A DNA stretch of 35,580 nucleotides from Proteobacteria bacterium TMED61 (GTDB taxonomy: Bacteria > Pseudomonadota > Gammaproteobacteria > Arenicellales > UBA868): NCBI GenBank assembly GCA_002171735.1, contig NHDO01000005.1, forward strand, positions 1-35,580, written 5' to 3'. Positions 8,754-16,895 of this stretch are shown in pieces. The notes under the pieces are model-generated. The model had not been told where the DNA came from, ran no database searches, and worked only from the letters and a program-made list of their open reading frames with translations. Position numbers and translations under genes: made by a program. How positions within the stretch are numbered: the stretch's first letter is position 1; every line of letters begins with the position of its first letter.

Positions 8754-9128
8754 ATGAAAAAATATATCATTTATATAGTTTTAAGTTTTTTAATTACAAC
8801 CTCTGTATCAGCTAGAAAAACAGGTTGTGAAGGAAATTGTGAAAATGGTTTTGGTAAATGGACTTATACAGACAAAACAACTTATGAAGGGAATTGGGTT
8901 GATACCAAGAAACATGGTGAAGGAATTGAAACTTGGCCTAACGGATATATTTATGAAGGTGAATTTAAAAATAGTCAGTGGAGCGGCCAAGGAATTTTAA
9001 CTTTTCCTGATGGATCAACTTATAAAGGAGAATGGAAAAATGGGTTCATGAATGGCAAAGGAACATTTACTTGGTCTGATGGAAAAGAGATAAAAGGCAA
9101 CTGGATAAATGGAAAATTAAAAAAATAA
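8754..9128 (+). CDS. Exported MORN-repeat protein
   Basis: 124 residues with a signal peptide (Lys-Lys start, hydrophobic core about 4-17, SVSA-R cleavage region) and then MORN-type repeats: YEGNWVDTKKHGEGIETWPNG, YEGEFKNSQWSGQGILTFPDG, YKGEWKNGFMNGKGTFTWSDG and a shorter last unit, preceded by a degenerate unit containing two Cys (CEGNC). The repeats fill nearly the whole mature protein, so this is a small periplasmic or surface beta-sheet protein with no catalytic domain. It begins 25 bases after the tmoX terminator and is followed 6 bases later by the next gene, so these two form a pair. Function unknown; MORN proteins bind lipids or proteins in other systems. Confidence 0.85.
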   Translation: MKKYIIYIVLSFLITTSVSARKTGCEGNCENGFGKWTYTDKTTYEGNWVDTKKHGEGIETWPNGYIYEGEFKNSQWSGQGILTFPDGSTYKGEWKNGFMNGKGTFTWSDGKEIKGNWINGKLKK

Positions 9129-9134
9129 TTTAAA

Positions 9135-9686
9135 ATGTTACAAGAAATCTATTTAAATAAATTAAAAGAACTACCAGAACATACCAAAAAGTTCGTAGGA
9201 CTTGTAGCTATAGTAATTATAGTAATATTATCTTTTGCTATTTTAAATGCTTTTTTTGGTCAAGGCGACGAGTTGGTTGAAAAAATGAAAAAAGAAGAAG
9301 AAAGAATTGCACAAGAACAAAAATTAAGTGAACTGATTTCAACTCTTCCATCAGGTATTTTAGTACCTTTCCAAAGTAAAGGTAATCATAAATTGTCCAA
9401 AGAACAATATAAGGCAGTTTGCAATGCAACAAAAATTGTAAGTCAGCGTGCAGTTATGGGTGCCAATTTAATAAACTTTAAAGCACATAAAATATATACC
9501 ATCAATGGTAATAAAATTGATGAAACATTTGTTAAATGGGACAAAGAAAACAATAAATGTTTTGCAGGTTTTGTTTTAAGTGGAAGTAATGTTGGTATAA
9601 ACGAAACAATTACTGTAAGCGGAGAAGCTTTAAGTTTTTTTAACACAGGAATTGACACAAGAGTTTATTTTATTAAAAATTTTTAG
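9135..9686 (+). CDS. Hypothetical single-pass membrane protein
   Basis: 183 residues, not recognised. A short cytoplasmic N-terminus is followed by one membrane segment (about 21-41, VGLVAIVIIVILSFAILNAFF), a charged helical stretch likely to form a coiled coil (about 44-68, rich in Glu and Lys) and a globular C-terminal domain of about 110 residues, presumably periplasmic, with two Cys (in AVCNATK and NKCFAGF). Starts 6 bases after the MORN gene and ends 62 bases before tmoV. Location between tmoX and tmoV suggests co-expression with the transporter, but nothing in the sequence shows a transport role. Confidence 0.75.
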   Translation: MLQEIYLNKLKELPEHTKKFVGLVAIVIIVILSFAILNAFFGQGDELVEKMKKEEERIAQEQKLSELISTLPSGILVPFQSKGNHKLSKEQYKAVCNATKIVSQRAVMGANLINFKAHKIYTINGNKIDETFVKWDKENNKCFAGFVLSGSNVGINETITVSGEALSFFNTGIDTRVYFIKNF

Positions 9687-9748
9687 GAGGTAAAAACAGC
9701 AAATAGTGTATATATTTATTTCTACTTTGTGAAACTTATTAAAAAATT

Positions 9749-10780
9749 ATGACTGATGCGGTAATTAAATGTGAGTCTGTATATAAAATTTTTGGAGCAA
9801 ACGCTAAAAAAATGCTCCAAGAAGCAAACGGGAATGTAGATGCAAAAACATTTCAGAAAAAAGGATGTATTGTAGGTGTAAACAATGCTTCGTTTGAAGT
9901 TTCAAAAGGAGAAATGTTGGTTGTAATGGGTTTGTCTGGCTCAGGTAAATCCACATTATTAAGATGCATTTCTAGATTAACAGATGCAACTGATGGAAAA
10001 ATTTATATAGAAGGTCAAGATTTACTTTCATTAAAAAACAAAGAACTAATTGAACTTAGAAGAAATAAGATGGGAATGGTCTTTCAAAGTTTTGCTTTAC
10101 TTCCACATAAAACAGTTTTGGAAAATATTGCCTTTCCACTTCAAATTAAAGGAATTGAAGTTGAAGATAGTATAAACAAAGCTGTAGACATGACTAAACT
10201 TGTTGGTCTTGAAGGAAGAGAAAACTATTTTCCAAGAGAGCTTTCTGGTGGACAACAACAAAGAGTAGGTATCGCTCGATCATTAGCTGTAGAACCAGAT
10301 ATTTGGTTTTTAGATGAACCTTTTTCTGCTTTAGACCCATTAATTAGAAAAGAAATGCAAGATGAATTTTTAAGACTTCAAGAAAAATTAAAAAAAACAA
10401 TTATGTTTATTACTCATGATTTTGATGAAGCGTTAAAACTTGCAGATCGTATTGCAATTATGAAAGATGGAATAATTGAGCAATTAGATACTCCAGCTAA
10501 AATTGTACTAAATCCAGCAACAGAATATGTAAAAAAATTTACTGAAGAAGTTCCTAGGGAAAAAGTTTTAAAAATAGAAGATGTAATGGAAAAATCAAAT
10601 AATGAAAATACAAGCAATTTAAAAGTTTTAAAGGATGAGATAATTGAAAATGTTGCAGAAAAAATTTTAACTCAAGAAAAATCAGTAACTGTAATCGATA
10701 AAAATAATAAAGTTGTTGGAACAGTTTATCCTTCAAAAATAATTCATACTGTTTTTGGAGGAAGAAAAAATAATAGTTAA
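9749..10780 (+). CDS. tmoV: TMAO ABC transporter, ATP-binding protein (ProV/OpuAA family)
   Basis: 343 residues. Walker A GLSGSGKST (61-69), Q-loop VFQSFALLPHKTVLENIAFP, signature LSGGQQQRVGIARSL, Walker B WFLDEPFSALDP and switch His in FITHDFDEA are all intact. After the ATPase core, the last 70 residues include one CBS-like motif (VTVIDKNNKVVGTVYPSKI), less than the CBS pair of osmoregulated OpuAA proteins. It powers the tmoW permease; the gap to tmoW is 3 bases. The long N-terminal section before Walker A (with a KKMLQEANGNVDAKTFQKK insert) is typical of quaternary-amine transporters of the ProV type. No Shine-Dalgarno sequence precedes the ATG. Confidence 0.87.
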   Translation: MTDAVIKCESVYKIFGANAKKMLQEANGNVDAKTFQKKGCIVGVNNASFEVSKGEMLVVMGLSGSGKSTLLRCISRLTDATDGKIYIEGQDLLSLKNKELIELRRNKMGMVFQSFALLPHKTVLENIAFPLQIKGIEVEDSINKAVDMTKLVGLEGRENYFPRELSGGQQQRVGIARSLAVEPDIWFLDEPFSALDPLIRKEMQDEFLRLQEKLKKTIMFITHDFDEALKLADRIAIMKDGIIEQLDTPAKIVLNPATEYVKKFTEEVPREKVLKIEDVMEKSNNENTSNLKVLKDEIIENVAEKILTQEKSVTVIDKNNKVVGTVYPSKIIHTVFGGRKNNS

Positions 10781-10783
10781 ATT

Positions 10784-12937
10784 ATGGAATTATTAAAAAA
10801 ATATCCAAAATTATTTCAATGGTTATTTTTGCTAATTATATTTTTTGGTTTATGCTTTGCAATTGATGTTCCTGAAACCTACAAATTTATAAGAGGCCAA
10901 GCTGAGTTCATTAAAGATCCAAATCAAAGTGCTTACACACTTTTTGGTGCTGAAGTAAGGTATTATGCTTTTGATGTTTTTTGGCGACTACCTCCTTTAC
11001 TTGGATGGTTACCTATTTGGGTAAACGATTCTTTATTTTTCTTGTTGAATGAGTGGATGCCAATGGAATTTTGGGACTCAAGTGTTCAAGAATATAGAAC
11101 TCGTCCTTTAGTTCTTCAAATAACAAGAAACTTGACTGCGTTTATGACATTTCTCATTGAATTAATTAGAGAAATTTTATTAGGTGGAGTTGAGACAGTA
11201 GTTGCATTTACAAGTTGGGATTTTGTGAGCGCATATTCTTGGGCAAAATTACCAGGCTTGCCTTGGACAATCGTTGCAGCAGGTGCAGCGATATTAGGTT
11301 ATAAACTAAGTGGTAAGGGCCTAGCTATATTTGCTGGTTTAGTCATGATTTATATTTCTATATTTGGTCAATGGAAACCTTCAATGCAAACACTCTCTTT
11401 TATATTAGTAGCAGCACCACTTTCTTTTATTTTTGGTTTGACTTTAGGCATCATGGCTTACAAGAGTAAACGTGTTGAGAAAGCCTTATATCCAATACTT
11501 TTAGTTATGCAAACAATGCCTCAATACGCAGTACTTGTCCCTGCAATGGTTTTGTTTGGTATTGGTGATCATGCTGCAGTTATTATAACGATGGTTGTTG
11601 CTATTCCTCCAATGATCTTATTAACTTTATTAGGTCTTAGAGCAGTACCACCCGAAGTTATTGAAGCTGGTAAAATGAGCGGATGTAGCAATTGGCAACT
11701 TATGACTAACGTATTAATTCCAACCGCAAGAAGAGATATATTAATTGGAGTGAACCAGGTGATAATGGTTTGTTTTGCTATGGCGGTTATTGCGGCCTTT
11801 ATAGGTGCAAAAGGATTAGGATGGAATTTATTAGTAGCCTTAAATCAACTAAATATTGGATTAGCATTAGAAGCTGGCTTATGTATTAGTTTGATTGCCA
11901 TACTGTTAGATAAAATGTCTTTAGCTTGGGCAAATAAAAAAGAAGATTATTTTGGTAACCTGACATTTTTTCATCGTTATAAAAATTCGTTATTTTTTGC
12001 TGGTGCGGTATTAGTTGGAATGATACTTGCTTATGTCGGGTCTTTTTTCTTTAAAGAAGGTTTTAATTACTTATATGAAGTTCCACATAACAAAGGAATA
12101 TCAACTGCAGATTTCTGGAATAAAGGTGTTGATTGGATTTGGGATACATTTTTTCAAACTTTAAAAATTTTTAATACATGGTTAATTACAGAAGTTCTTC
12201 AACCAATGAGAGCTTTATATCTAAGAATGCCAGCAGTTGCTACCTTGGTATTAGTCATTGGAGCTGGTTATATAATCGGTGGAATTCGTTCTGCTTTAAT
12301 AGTAGGTGGATTAACATTATTCATAGCACTAAGCCCATGGTGGGATAGAGCATTAGTTACAACTTACATGGCAACTTTTGGAGTTATTATATCTTGTATA
12401 ATTGGACTAACTGTTGGAACCATATGTCAACAAAATAAACATTCCACAAATTTTATGTTGGCAGTTTGTGATATTTTTCAAACTTTTCCATCTTTTGTAT
12501 ACTTGATTCCAGTAATGATGCTTTTTGGAGTAACTGACACGTCTGTATTAATTGCTGTAATTGTTTATGCAACTATACCTGCTACAAGATATACCATTGA
12601 AGGATTAAGAAGTGTTCCATCGGCATTACATGACGCCGCCACAATGTCAGGAGTAACGAAAATACAAAGATTATTAAAAATAGAATTTCCAATAGCATTT
12701 CCTCACATGATGCTTGGTTTAAATCAAACAATAGTTTTTGCGTTATTTATGGTAATAATTGGAGCATTTATTGGGACAGAAGATTTAGGGCAATATATTT
12801 TAAAAGCTTTATCTGATAAAGCTGGTGGAGGAAAAGGATTGATACTTGGTATTTGTGTAGCTTTCATAGGTTTAATATTTGATAATTTAATAAGAACTTG
12901 GGTAGAAAAAAGAAAAAAACATCTGGGTTTAAACTAG
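10784..12937 (+). CDS. tmoW: TMAO ABC transporter, duplicated permease (ProW family)
   Basis: 717 residues, about twice the length of a single ProW subunit. Two permease cores are visible, each with an ABC-coupling (EAA) loop: EAGKMSGCSNWQLMTNVLIP in the first half (about residue 295) and HDAATMSGVTKIQRLLKIEFP in the second (about residue 620). Each core is surrounded by several hydrophobic segments, and a long hydrophilic stretch with aromatic residues (about 410-470) links them. One polypeptide could thus form the complete transmembrane channel used with a TmoV dimer. The stop codon is 2 bases before the next gene's ATG, so the transporter and the following alcohol dehydrogenase are probably on one mRNA. 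Confidence 0.87.
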   Translation: MELLKKYPKLFQWLFLLIIFFGLCFAIDVPETYKFIRGQAEFIKDPNQSAYTLFGAEVRYYAFDVFWRLPPLLGWLPIWVNDSLFFLLNEWMPMEFWDSSVQEYRTRPLVLQITRNLTAFMTFLIELIREILLGGVETVVAFTSWDFVSAYSWAKLPGLPWTIVAAGAAILGYKLSGKGLAIFAGLVMIYISIFGQWKPSMQTLSFILVAAPLSFIFGLTLGIMAYKSKRVEKALYPILLVMQTMPQYAVLVPAMVLFGIGDHAAVIITMVVAIPPMILLTLLGLRAVPPEVIEAGKMSGCSNWQLMTNVLIPTARRDILIGVNQVIMVCFAMAVIAAFIGAKGLGWNLLVALNQLNIGLALEAGLCISLIAILLDKMSLAWANKKEDYFGNLTFFHRYKNSLFFAGAVLVGMILAYVGSFFFKEGFNYLYEVPHNKGISTADFWNKGVDWIWDTFFQTLKIFNTWLITEVLQPMRALYLRMPAVATLVLVIGAGYIIGGIRSALIVGGLTLFIALSPWWDRALVTTYMATFGVIISCIIGLTVGTICQQNKHSTNFMLAVCDIFQTFPSFVYLIPVMMLFGVTDTSVLIAVIVYATIPATRYTIEGLRSVPSALHDAATMSGVTKIQRLLKIEFPIAFPHMMLGLNQTIVFALFMVIIGAFIGTEDLGQYILKALSDKAGGGKGLILGICVAFIGLIFDNLIRTWVEKRKKHLGLN

Positions 12938-12939
12938 AA

Positions 12940-14109
12940 ATGTCTATATCTAATTGGAATTACCCAACCACAGTTTGGTTTGGAGAGGGAAGGGTAAAGG
13001 ATCTTCATATCGCTTGTAGAAACCTAGGAATTAAAAAACCACTTTTTGTAACTGATAAAGATTTAGCAAAAACCCATTTAGTAAAAAAAATAATTAGCGA
13101 TAGTAGTTTAAAAAATTTTTCAATAAACATTTTTTCAAATATAAAAGGAAATCCAGTAGGTTCTAACGTTGATGAAGGTGTGAAAGTTTTTAAAAAAGGA
13201 AATCACGATGGAGTTATTGCCTTTGGTGGTGGAAGTGGTCTAGACGTTGGAAAGGCTATTGCTTTTATGTCATGTCAGAATAGACCAATTTGGGATTTTG
13301 AAGATGTTGGTGATAATTGGACTAGAGCAAATAGTGATAAAATTGCTCCTATTATTGCTATACCTACTACAGCAGGAACAGGTTCAGAAACTGGTAGAGC
13401 TTCTTTAATTACAAATGAAGAGACACAAACAAAAAAAATTATTTTTCATCCAAAGTTTATGCCTTCAATTGTTATTTTAGACCCAAATTTAACAATTGAT
13501 TTACCATCAAATTTAACTGCTGCTACGGGGATGGATGCTTTAGCTCATAATCTTGAAGCTTACTGTGCTTCAGGGTTTCACCCTATGGCTGATGGAATAG
13601 CTTTAGAAGGAATGAGGTTGATAAAAGAATGGTTGCTAACAGCAGTAAATGACGGAACAAATTTAAAAGCAAGATCTGCTATGTTAGTTGCTGCAACGAT
13701 GGGATCTACAGCTTTTCAAAAAGGTTTAGGAGCCATTCATTCTTTAAGCCATCCTGTTAATTCAGTTTACAATGTTCATCATGGCTTATCTAATGCAATT
13801 TTTATGCCTTATGTAATCACATTTAATAAAAATGAAATAGAAAAAAAAATAGTTAAGTTAAGCGAATATTTAGAATTAAAGGAAAAAAATTTTAATGGTT
13901 TCTTAAATTGGATATTAAAATTAAGAAAAAAACTTAAAATACCTCATAAACTATCAGATGTAATTAATGTAAAAGAAGATGACATCGACAAATTATCTGC
14001 AATGGCTTTAGAAGATCCTTCAACAAGTGGTAACCCTAAAAAACTTACATCTAGCGATTTAAAATTAATGTATCAATATAGTCTAAAAGGAAAGTTGTTT
14101 CACCAATAA
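12940..14109 (+). CDS. Iron-containing (type III) alcohol dehydrogenase
   Basis: 389 residues from the ATG at 12940; a longer frame from TTG at 12898 overlaps tmoW and adds only a Lys-rich tail, so it is rejected. NAD-binding block FGGGSGLDVGKAIA and PTTAGTGSETGRAS are clear. The four metal ligands are present with family spacing: Asp199 and His203 (GMDALAHNLEAY) and His267 and His281 (GAIHSLSH...HHGLSNAI). The reaction is NAD(P)-dependent interconversion of an alcohol and an aldehyde in the cytoplasm. Substrate unknown; candidates from context are succinate semialdehyde or a related short hydroxy acid, or choline as for the GbsB relatives. It follows tmoW by 2 bases. Confidence 0.85.
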   Translation: MSISNWNYPTTVWFGEGRVKDLHIACRNLGIKKPLFVTDKDLAKTHLVKKIISDSSLKNFSINIFSNIKGNPVGSNVDEGVKVFKKGNHDGVIAFGGGSGLDVGKAIAFMSCQNRPIWDFEDVGDNWTRANSDKIAPIIAIPTTAGTGSETGRASLITNEETQTKKIIFHPKFMPSIVILDPNLTIDLPSNLTAATGMDALAHNLEAYCASGFHPMADGIALEGMRLIKEWLLTAVNDGTNLKARSAMLVAATMGSTAFQKGLGAIHSLSHPVNSVYNVHHGLSNAIFMPYVITFNKNEIEKKIVKLSEYLELKEKNFNGFLNWILKLRKKLKIPHKLSDVINVKEDDIDKLSAMALEDPSTSGNPKKLTSSDLKLMYQYSLKGKLFHQ

Positions 14110-14113
14110 GTTT

Positions 14114-14911
14114 ATGTCAAAGGAAATAAAACTATTAATTATTGAAGGAAACACCAAAGAAGAAAATGATAATTTTAAAGAAGCAGGTTGTGTATCTCAA
14201 TCAGAAAATTTTAAACAACACATTAAAAAAATTGATACTAATTGTATAATAGATATTGTTTCACCAGGAAATGATGAATCTATCAAAAAAATAATTCCAT
14301 TTTTAAAAGATTATAATGGAATAATTTTAACTGGCAGCACCTTAAGAGTTAATGATGATAGTTTAGAAGTTAGAAAACATATACAGTTTGCAAAAAAATG
14401 TTTTGAAGTAGAAAGTTTTATTTTTGCAGCTTGTTGGGGGCTGCAAATAACTGTTACAGCTGCTGGAGGCAAATGCAGAGTCTCTCCCAATGGATCACAT
14501 ATTGGTATAGCCCAAGATATTATATTAACTAATGATGGAAAAAAACATAATTTATATTTTGAAAAAGAAAATAAATTTTCTTCTCCTGCCTTTAATCATG
14601 ATGAAGTTGTTATACCTCCAAATAATTCTACGATATTAGCAAGTGATAAAATAAATAAATTTATGGCTTTACAGTTTCATGTAAATAAAGCTGAAATATG
14701 GGGAATCCAGTATCATCCAGAAATACCCTATGACTATATGCTTAAACTTATTAAGCATAGATCTAAAGGATTATTAAATAGAAAAATTTTTAAAGATAGT
14801 GATGAGTTAGGTCAGCATATTAAAGTAATAGAACAAGCTAAAGTTGAGTTAAAAGATCAAATACGTACTTTAGAACTAAAAAATTGGATAAATTACATAA
14901 AAAATAAGTAA
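14114..14911 (+). CDS. Class I glutamine amidotransferase-like protein
   Basis: 265 residues with the triad of class I amidotransferases: Cys107 in FAACWGLQ, His201 and Glu203 in GIQYHPEIP. There is no fused synthetase domain. Such stand-alone proteins either supply ammonia to a partner or hydrolyse gamma-glutamyl amides. It starts 4 bases after the alcohol dehydrogenase. In a neighbourhood handling gamma-glutamylmethylamide, a gamma-glutamyl hydrolase or transferase role is an attractive guess but not shown. The C-terminal tail (about 215-265) is helical and charged. Confidence 0.75.
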   Translation: MSKEIKLLIIEGNTKEENDNFKEAGCVSQSENFKQHIKKIDTNCIIDIVSPGNDESIKKIIPFLKDYNGIILTGSTLRVNDDSLEVRKHIQFAKKCFEVESFIFAACWGLQITVTAAGGKCRVSPNGSHIGIAQDIILTNDGKKHNLYFEKENKFSSPAFNHDEVVIPPNNSTILASDKINKFMALQFHVNKAEIWGIQYHPEIPYDYMLKLIKHRSKGLLNRKIFKDSDELGQHIKVIEQAKVELKDQIRTLELKNWINYIKNK

Positions 14912-15048
14912 ATTATTTTAAAAAAAATTTTTTAAAACAAAAAGATAGCTTGCAACAATTATAGTTTTTGATACATTTTTAAAACAGCGATACATAACTC
15001 ATCATAATGATATGAAAGTGGGATCGGTCGTTAGCAATGGAGCTGATG
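14912..15048 (+). promoter_or_regulatory. Intergenic leader before the monooxygenase operon; candidate promoters
   Basis: This spacer opens with an A/T-only dyad (14916-14937) that could act as a weak terminator. Two promoter-like pairs follow: TTGCAA (14950-14955), 16 bases, TACATT (14972-14977); and TTGATA (14968-14973), 17 bases, TACATA (14991-14996). A short dyad ATCAT-A-ATGAT (15001-15011) may be an operator. GGAG at 15039-15042 is 6 bases before the ATG at 15049 and decides that start. Sequence patterns only. Confidence 0.35.
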
Positions 15049-16215
15049 ATGAAAATAGGATATTTTTGTAACACTACAAATTGGAATAATAAACCTTACG
15101 AAAAAATTTTAGAAGAGACTAGAGAAATAACAATATTTTGTGATCAAAATAATTGGGATTCTATTTGGTATACTGAACATCATTTTAATCACGAAGGAAT
15201 GGAAGCTTGTACTAATCCTTTAATGATGGGAACTGATGCTGCTGCAAGAACAAATAGAATAAAAATTGGGCAAGCTTGCAATGTAATAACTTTCCATAAC
15301 CCAATCAGACTAGCCGAAGACATAGCAATGCTAGATCAGTTATCCAAAGGTAGAGTTCTAGTAGGAATCGGAAGGGGAATTTATGGACGTGAAGCTATAA
15401 ACATGAACAAAGAAGCTGATTTAAAAGATCAAGCAAAAAACTTTAGATTATTTGAAGAAACATTAACAATTATGAAAAAAGCGTGGACTGAAAATTTCTT
15501 TAGTCATAAAGGTGAATTCTACACTTATCCAGCTCCAAACTTTGTTTGGCAGCATGACATGAGTCCTCCAAGTGAAGAGTTTTTAGATACAGCAACTAAT
15601 GAAATAAAAAAGATTAGTATAGTGCCAAAAACATATCAAAAACCACATCCTCCAATTTGGCAAGTTGTTGATGGTGCTAGATCGATTGAATGGGCAGCAC
15701 AAAATGGAATTAATACCATCATGTGGATACCAACAGTTAAAGCCTTAAAAAAGAGATTTCAAATATATAAAGATGCTAAGTCTAAAAGTGAAAAAAGAGA
15801 TGTACCCTTAGGAGAGGGAATTTCTTTAGTTAGAGATATGTTTGTTGCAGAAACAATGGAAGAAGCTGAAAAATTGGCTGGAGAACATATTATAAACTAT
15901 ATGAAATGGGTATGTCATTGGAGAGGTCTTGGTAACCACATGGACCCAGGTGAGGAACTACCTGAAACCAAACACAAGTTAGATCTTTTAGATTATGAAT
16001 TTTTACATAAAAGAAATTTATTATTTGGAACTCCAGAATATGTAATTGATAAGATAAAAGAATTACAATCAGAATTAAATTTACAAAATTTACAAGTTTG
16101 GTCTAATTTTCCTGGAATCAAACATGAGGATTGTATGAGAAGCATTAAATTATTTAATGATGAAGTGATTCCTAAAATTACTTCAATTAATTCAAAAGTT
16201 CAAAAAGCAAGTTAA
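15049..16215 (+). CDS. Luciferase-like (LLM class) flavin-dependent monooxygenase
   Basis: 388 residues from ATG 15049, chosen because GGAG is correctly spaced and MKIGYFCNTT is a typical LLM start; an ATG 12 bases earlier would overlap that binding site. Features of the bacterial luciferase family are the early YTEHHFNHEG block, NPIRLAEDIAMLDQLSKGRVLVGIGRG (flavin-binding region) and the C-terminal FGTPEYVIDKIKEL. Such enzymes use reduced FMN from a separate reductase and O2 for Baeyer-Villiger or ring-opening oxidations. No flavin reductase gene lies in the window. It heads a run of five genes ending in an aldehyde dehydrogenase. By analogy with TgnB of trigonelline degradation it may open an N-methylated heterocycle. 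Confidence 0.85.
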   Translation: MKIGYFCNTTNWNNKPYEKILEETREITIFCDQNNWDSIWYTEHHFNHEGMEACTNPLMMGTDAAARTNRIKIGQACNVITFHNPIRLAEDIAMLDQLSKGRVLVGIGRGIYGREAINMNKEADLKDQAKNFRLFEETLTIMKKAWTENFFSHKGEFYTYPAPNFVWQHDMSPPSEEFLDTATNEIKKISIVPKTYQKPHPPIWQVVDGARSIEWAAQNGINTIMWIPTVKALKKRFQIYKDAKSKSEKRDVPLGEGISLVRDMFVAETMEEAEKLAGEHIINYMKWVCHWRGLGNHMDPGEELPETKHKLDLLDYEFLHKRNLLFGTPEYVIDKIKELQSELNLQNLQVWSNFPGIKHEDCMRSIKLFNDEVIPKITSINSKVQKAS

Positions 16216-16235
16216 TATAAGTTACTGCTTAATAA

Positions 16236-16258
16236 GAGGAGTTTAAATTAAAAAGATG
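16236..16258 (+). promoter_or_regulatory. Ribosome-binding site suggesting an ATT or distant ATG start for the methyltransferase
   Basis: GAGGAG (16236-16241) is a strong Shine-Dalgarno sequence, but the first ATG (16256) is 14 bases away, beyond usual range. An in-frame ATT at 16247 is 5 bases away and would add three residues. Either the ATG is used with poor spacing or an ATT start is used. Confidence 0.4.
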
Positions 16259-16882
16259 TCCCAAAAAGATGTAGGAAACAAACTTCCAATCTATAAGTTA
16301 AAAGCTGGAAAACAAGTAGAAGAATATTATGATGAATGGACTATAAAAAATAAATATGATGAAGACATGTCTAACTGGAAATATTCAGGACCAAAAGAAA
16401 CAGTTGATCTATTTTCAAAGTATACCAATAAAAAAGATCTAAAAATTTTAGATGCAGGATGTGGCACAGGACTTGTAGGAATTGAATTAAATAAAAAAGG
16501 ATTTAATAATATTGATGGAGCAGATTTTTCTCAAGCAATGTTAGATCTTATTCCTAAAAATATTTATAAAGATTTATTTAAGATAGATTTAAATAAAAAA
16601 CTAAATATTAGTGATAAAACTTATGATGGAATTACCTGTGTAGGAACGTTTACTTTTGGACATGTCAATCCACCATGTTTAGATGAGATGGTGCGAATAT
16701 GTAAAAAAGGATCTCAAATTTGTTTTACAATTAATATAGGAATATATGAAGAATATGGGTTTGACAAAAAGATTAAAGAATTAGAAGATAACAAATCATG
16801 GAAGGTGCTTGAATTTTATAAATCTGATTATATTGCAAGTAAAAATGTAAATGCTTGGTTGGTATTAGCTAAAACAATTTAG
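16256..16882 (+). CDS. Class I SAM-dependent methyltransferase
   Basis: 208 residues. Motif I is ILDAGCGTGLVGIEL (about 63-77), followed by an acidic residue at the end of the second strand (DGADFSQAML) and a later strand YDGITCVGTFTFGHV, as in small-molecule methyltransferases of the Methyltransf_11 type. An N-terminal helix with YYDEWTIKNKYDEDM resembles the lid of such enzymes. It sits between the monooxygenase and the DUF1185 protein, in a catabolic set where a methyltransferase is unexpected; it could methylate an intermediate or carry out a non-methyl SAM-fold reaction. Substrate unknown. Start codon choice is discussed in the adjacent ribosome-binding-site entry. Confidence 0.8.
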   Translation: MSQKDVGNKLPIYKLKAGKQVEEYYDEWTIKNKYDEDMSNWKYSGPKETVDLFSKYTNKKDLKILDAGCGTGLVGIELNKKGFNNIDGADFSQAMLDLIPKNIYKDLFKIDLNKKLNISDKTYDGITCVGTFTFGHVNPPCLDEMVRICKKGSQICFTINIGIYEEYGFDKKIKELEDNKSWKVLEFYKSDYIASKNVNAWLVLAKTI

Positions 16883-16895
16883 GATTATTTTAATA

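Noticed and set aside
12898-12939. TTG-initiated N-terminal extension of the Fe-alcohol dehydrogenase overlapping tmoW
   Set aside because: Adds only a Lys-rich stretch derived from the tmoW reading; an ATG 2 bases after the tmoW stop gives a normal family N-terminus.
14912-14940. Rho-independent terminator after the amidotransferase gene
   Set aside because: The dyad consists only of A and T (T4 A8 T6 A4) and lacks a stable stem; mentioned only as a weak possibility.
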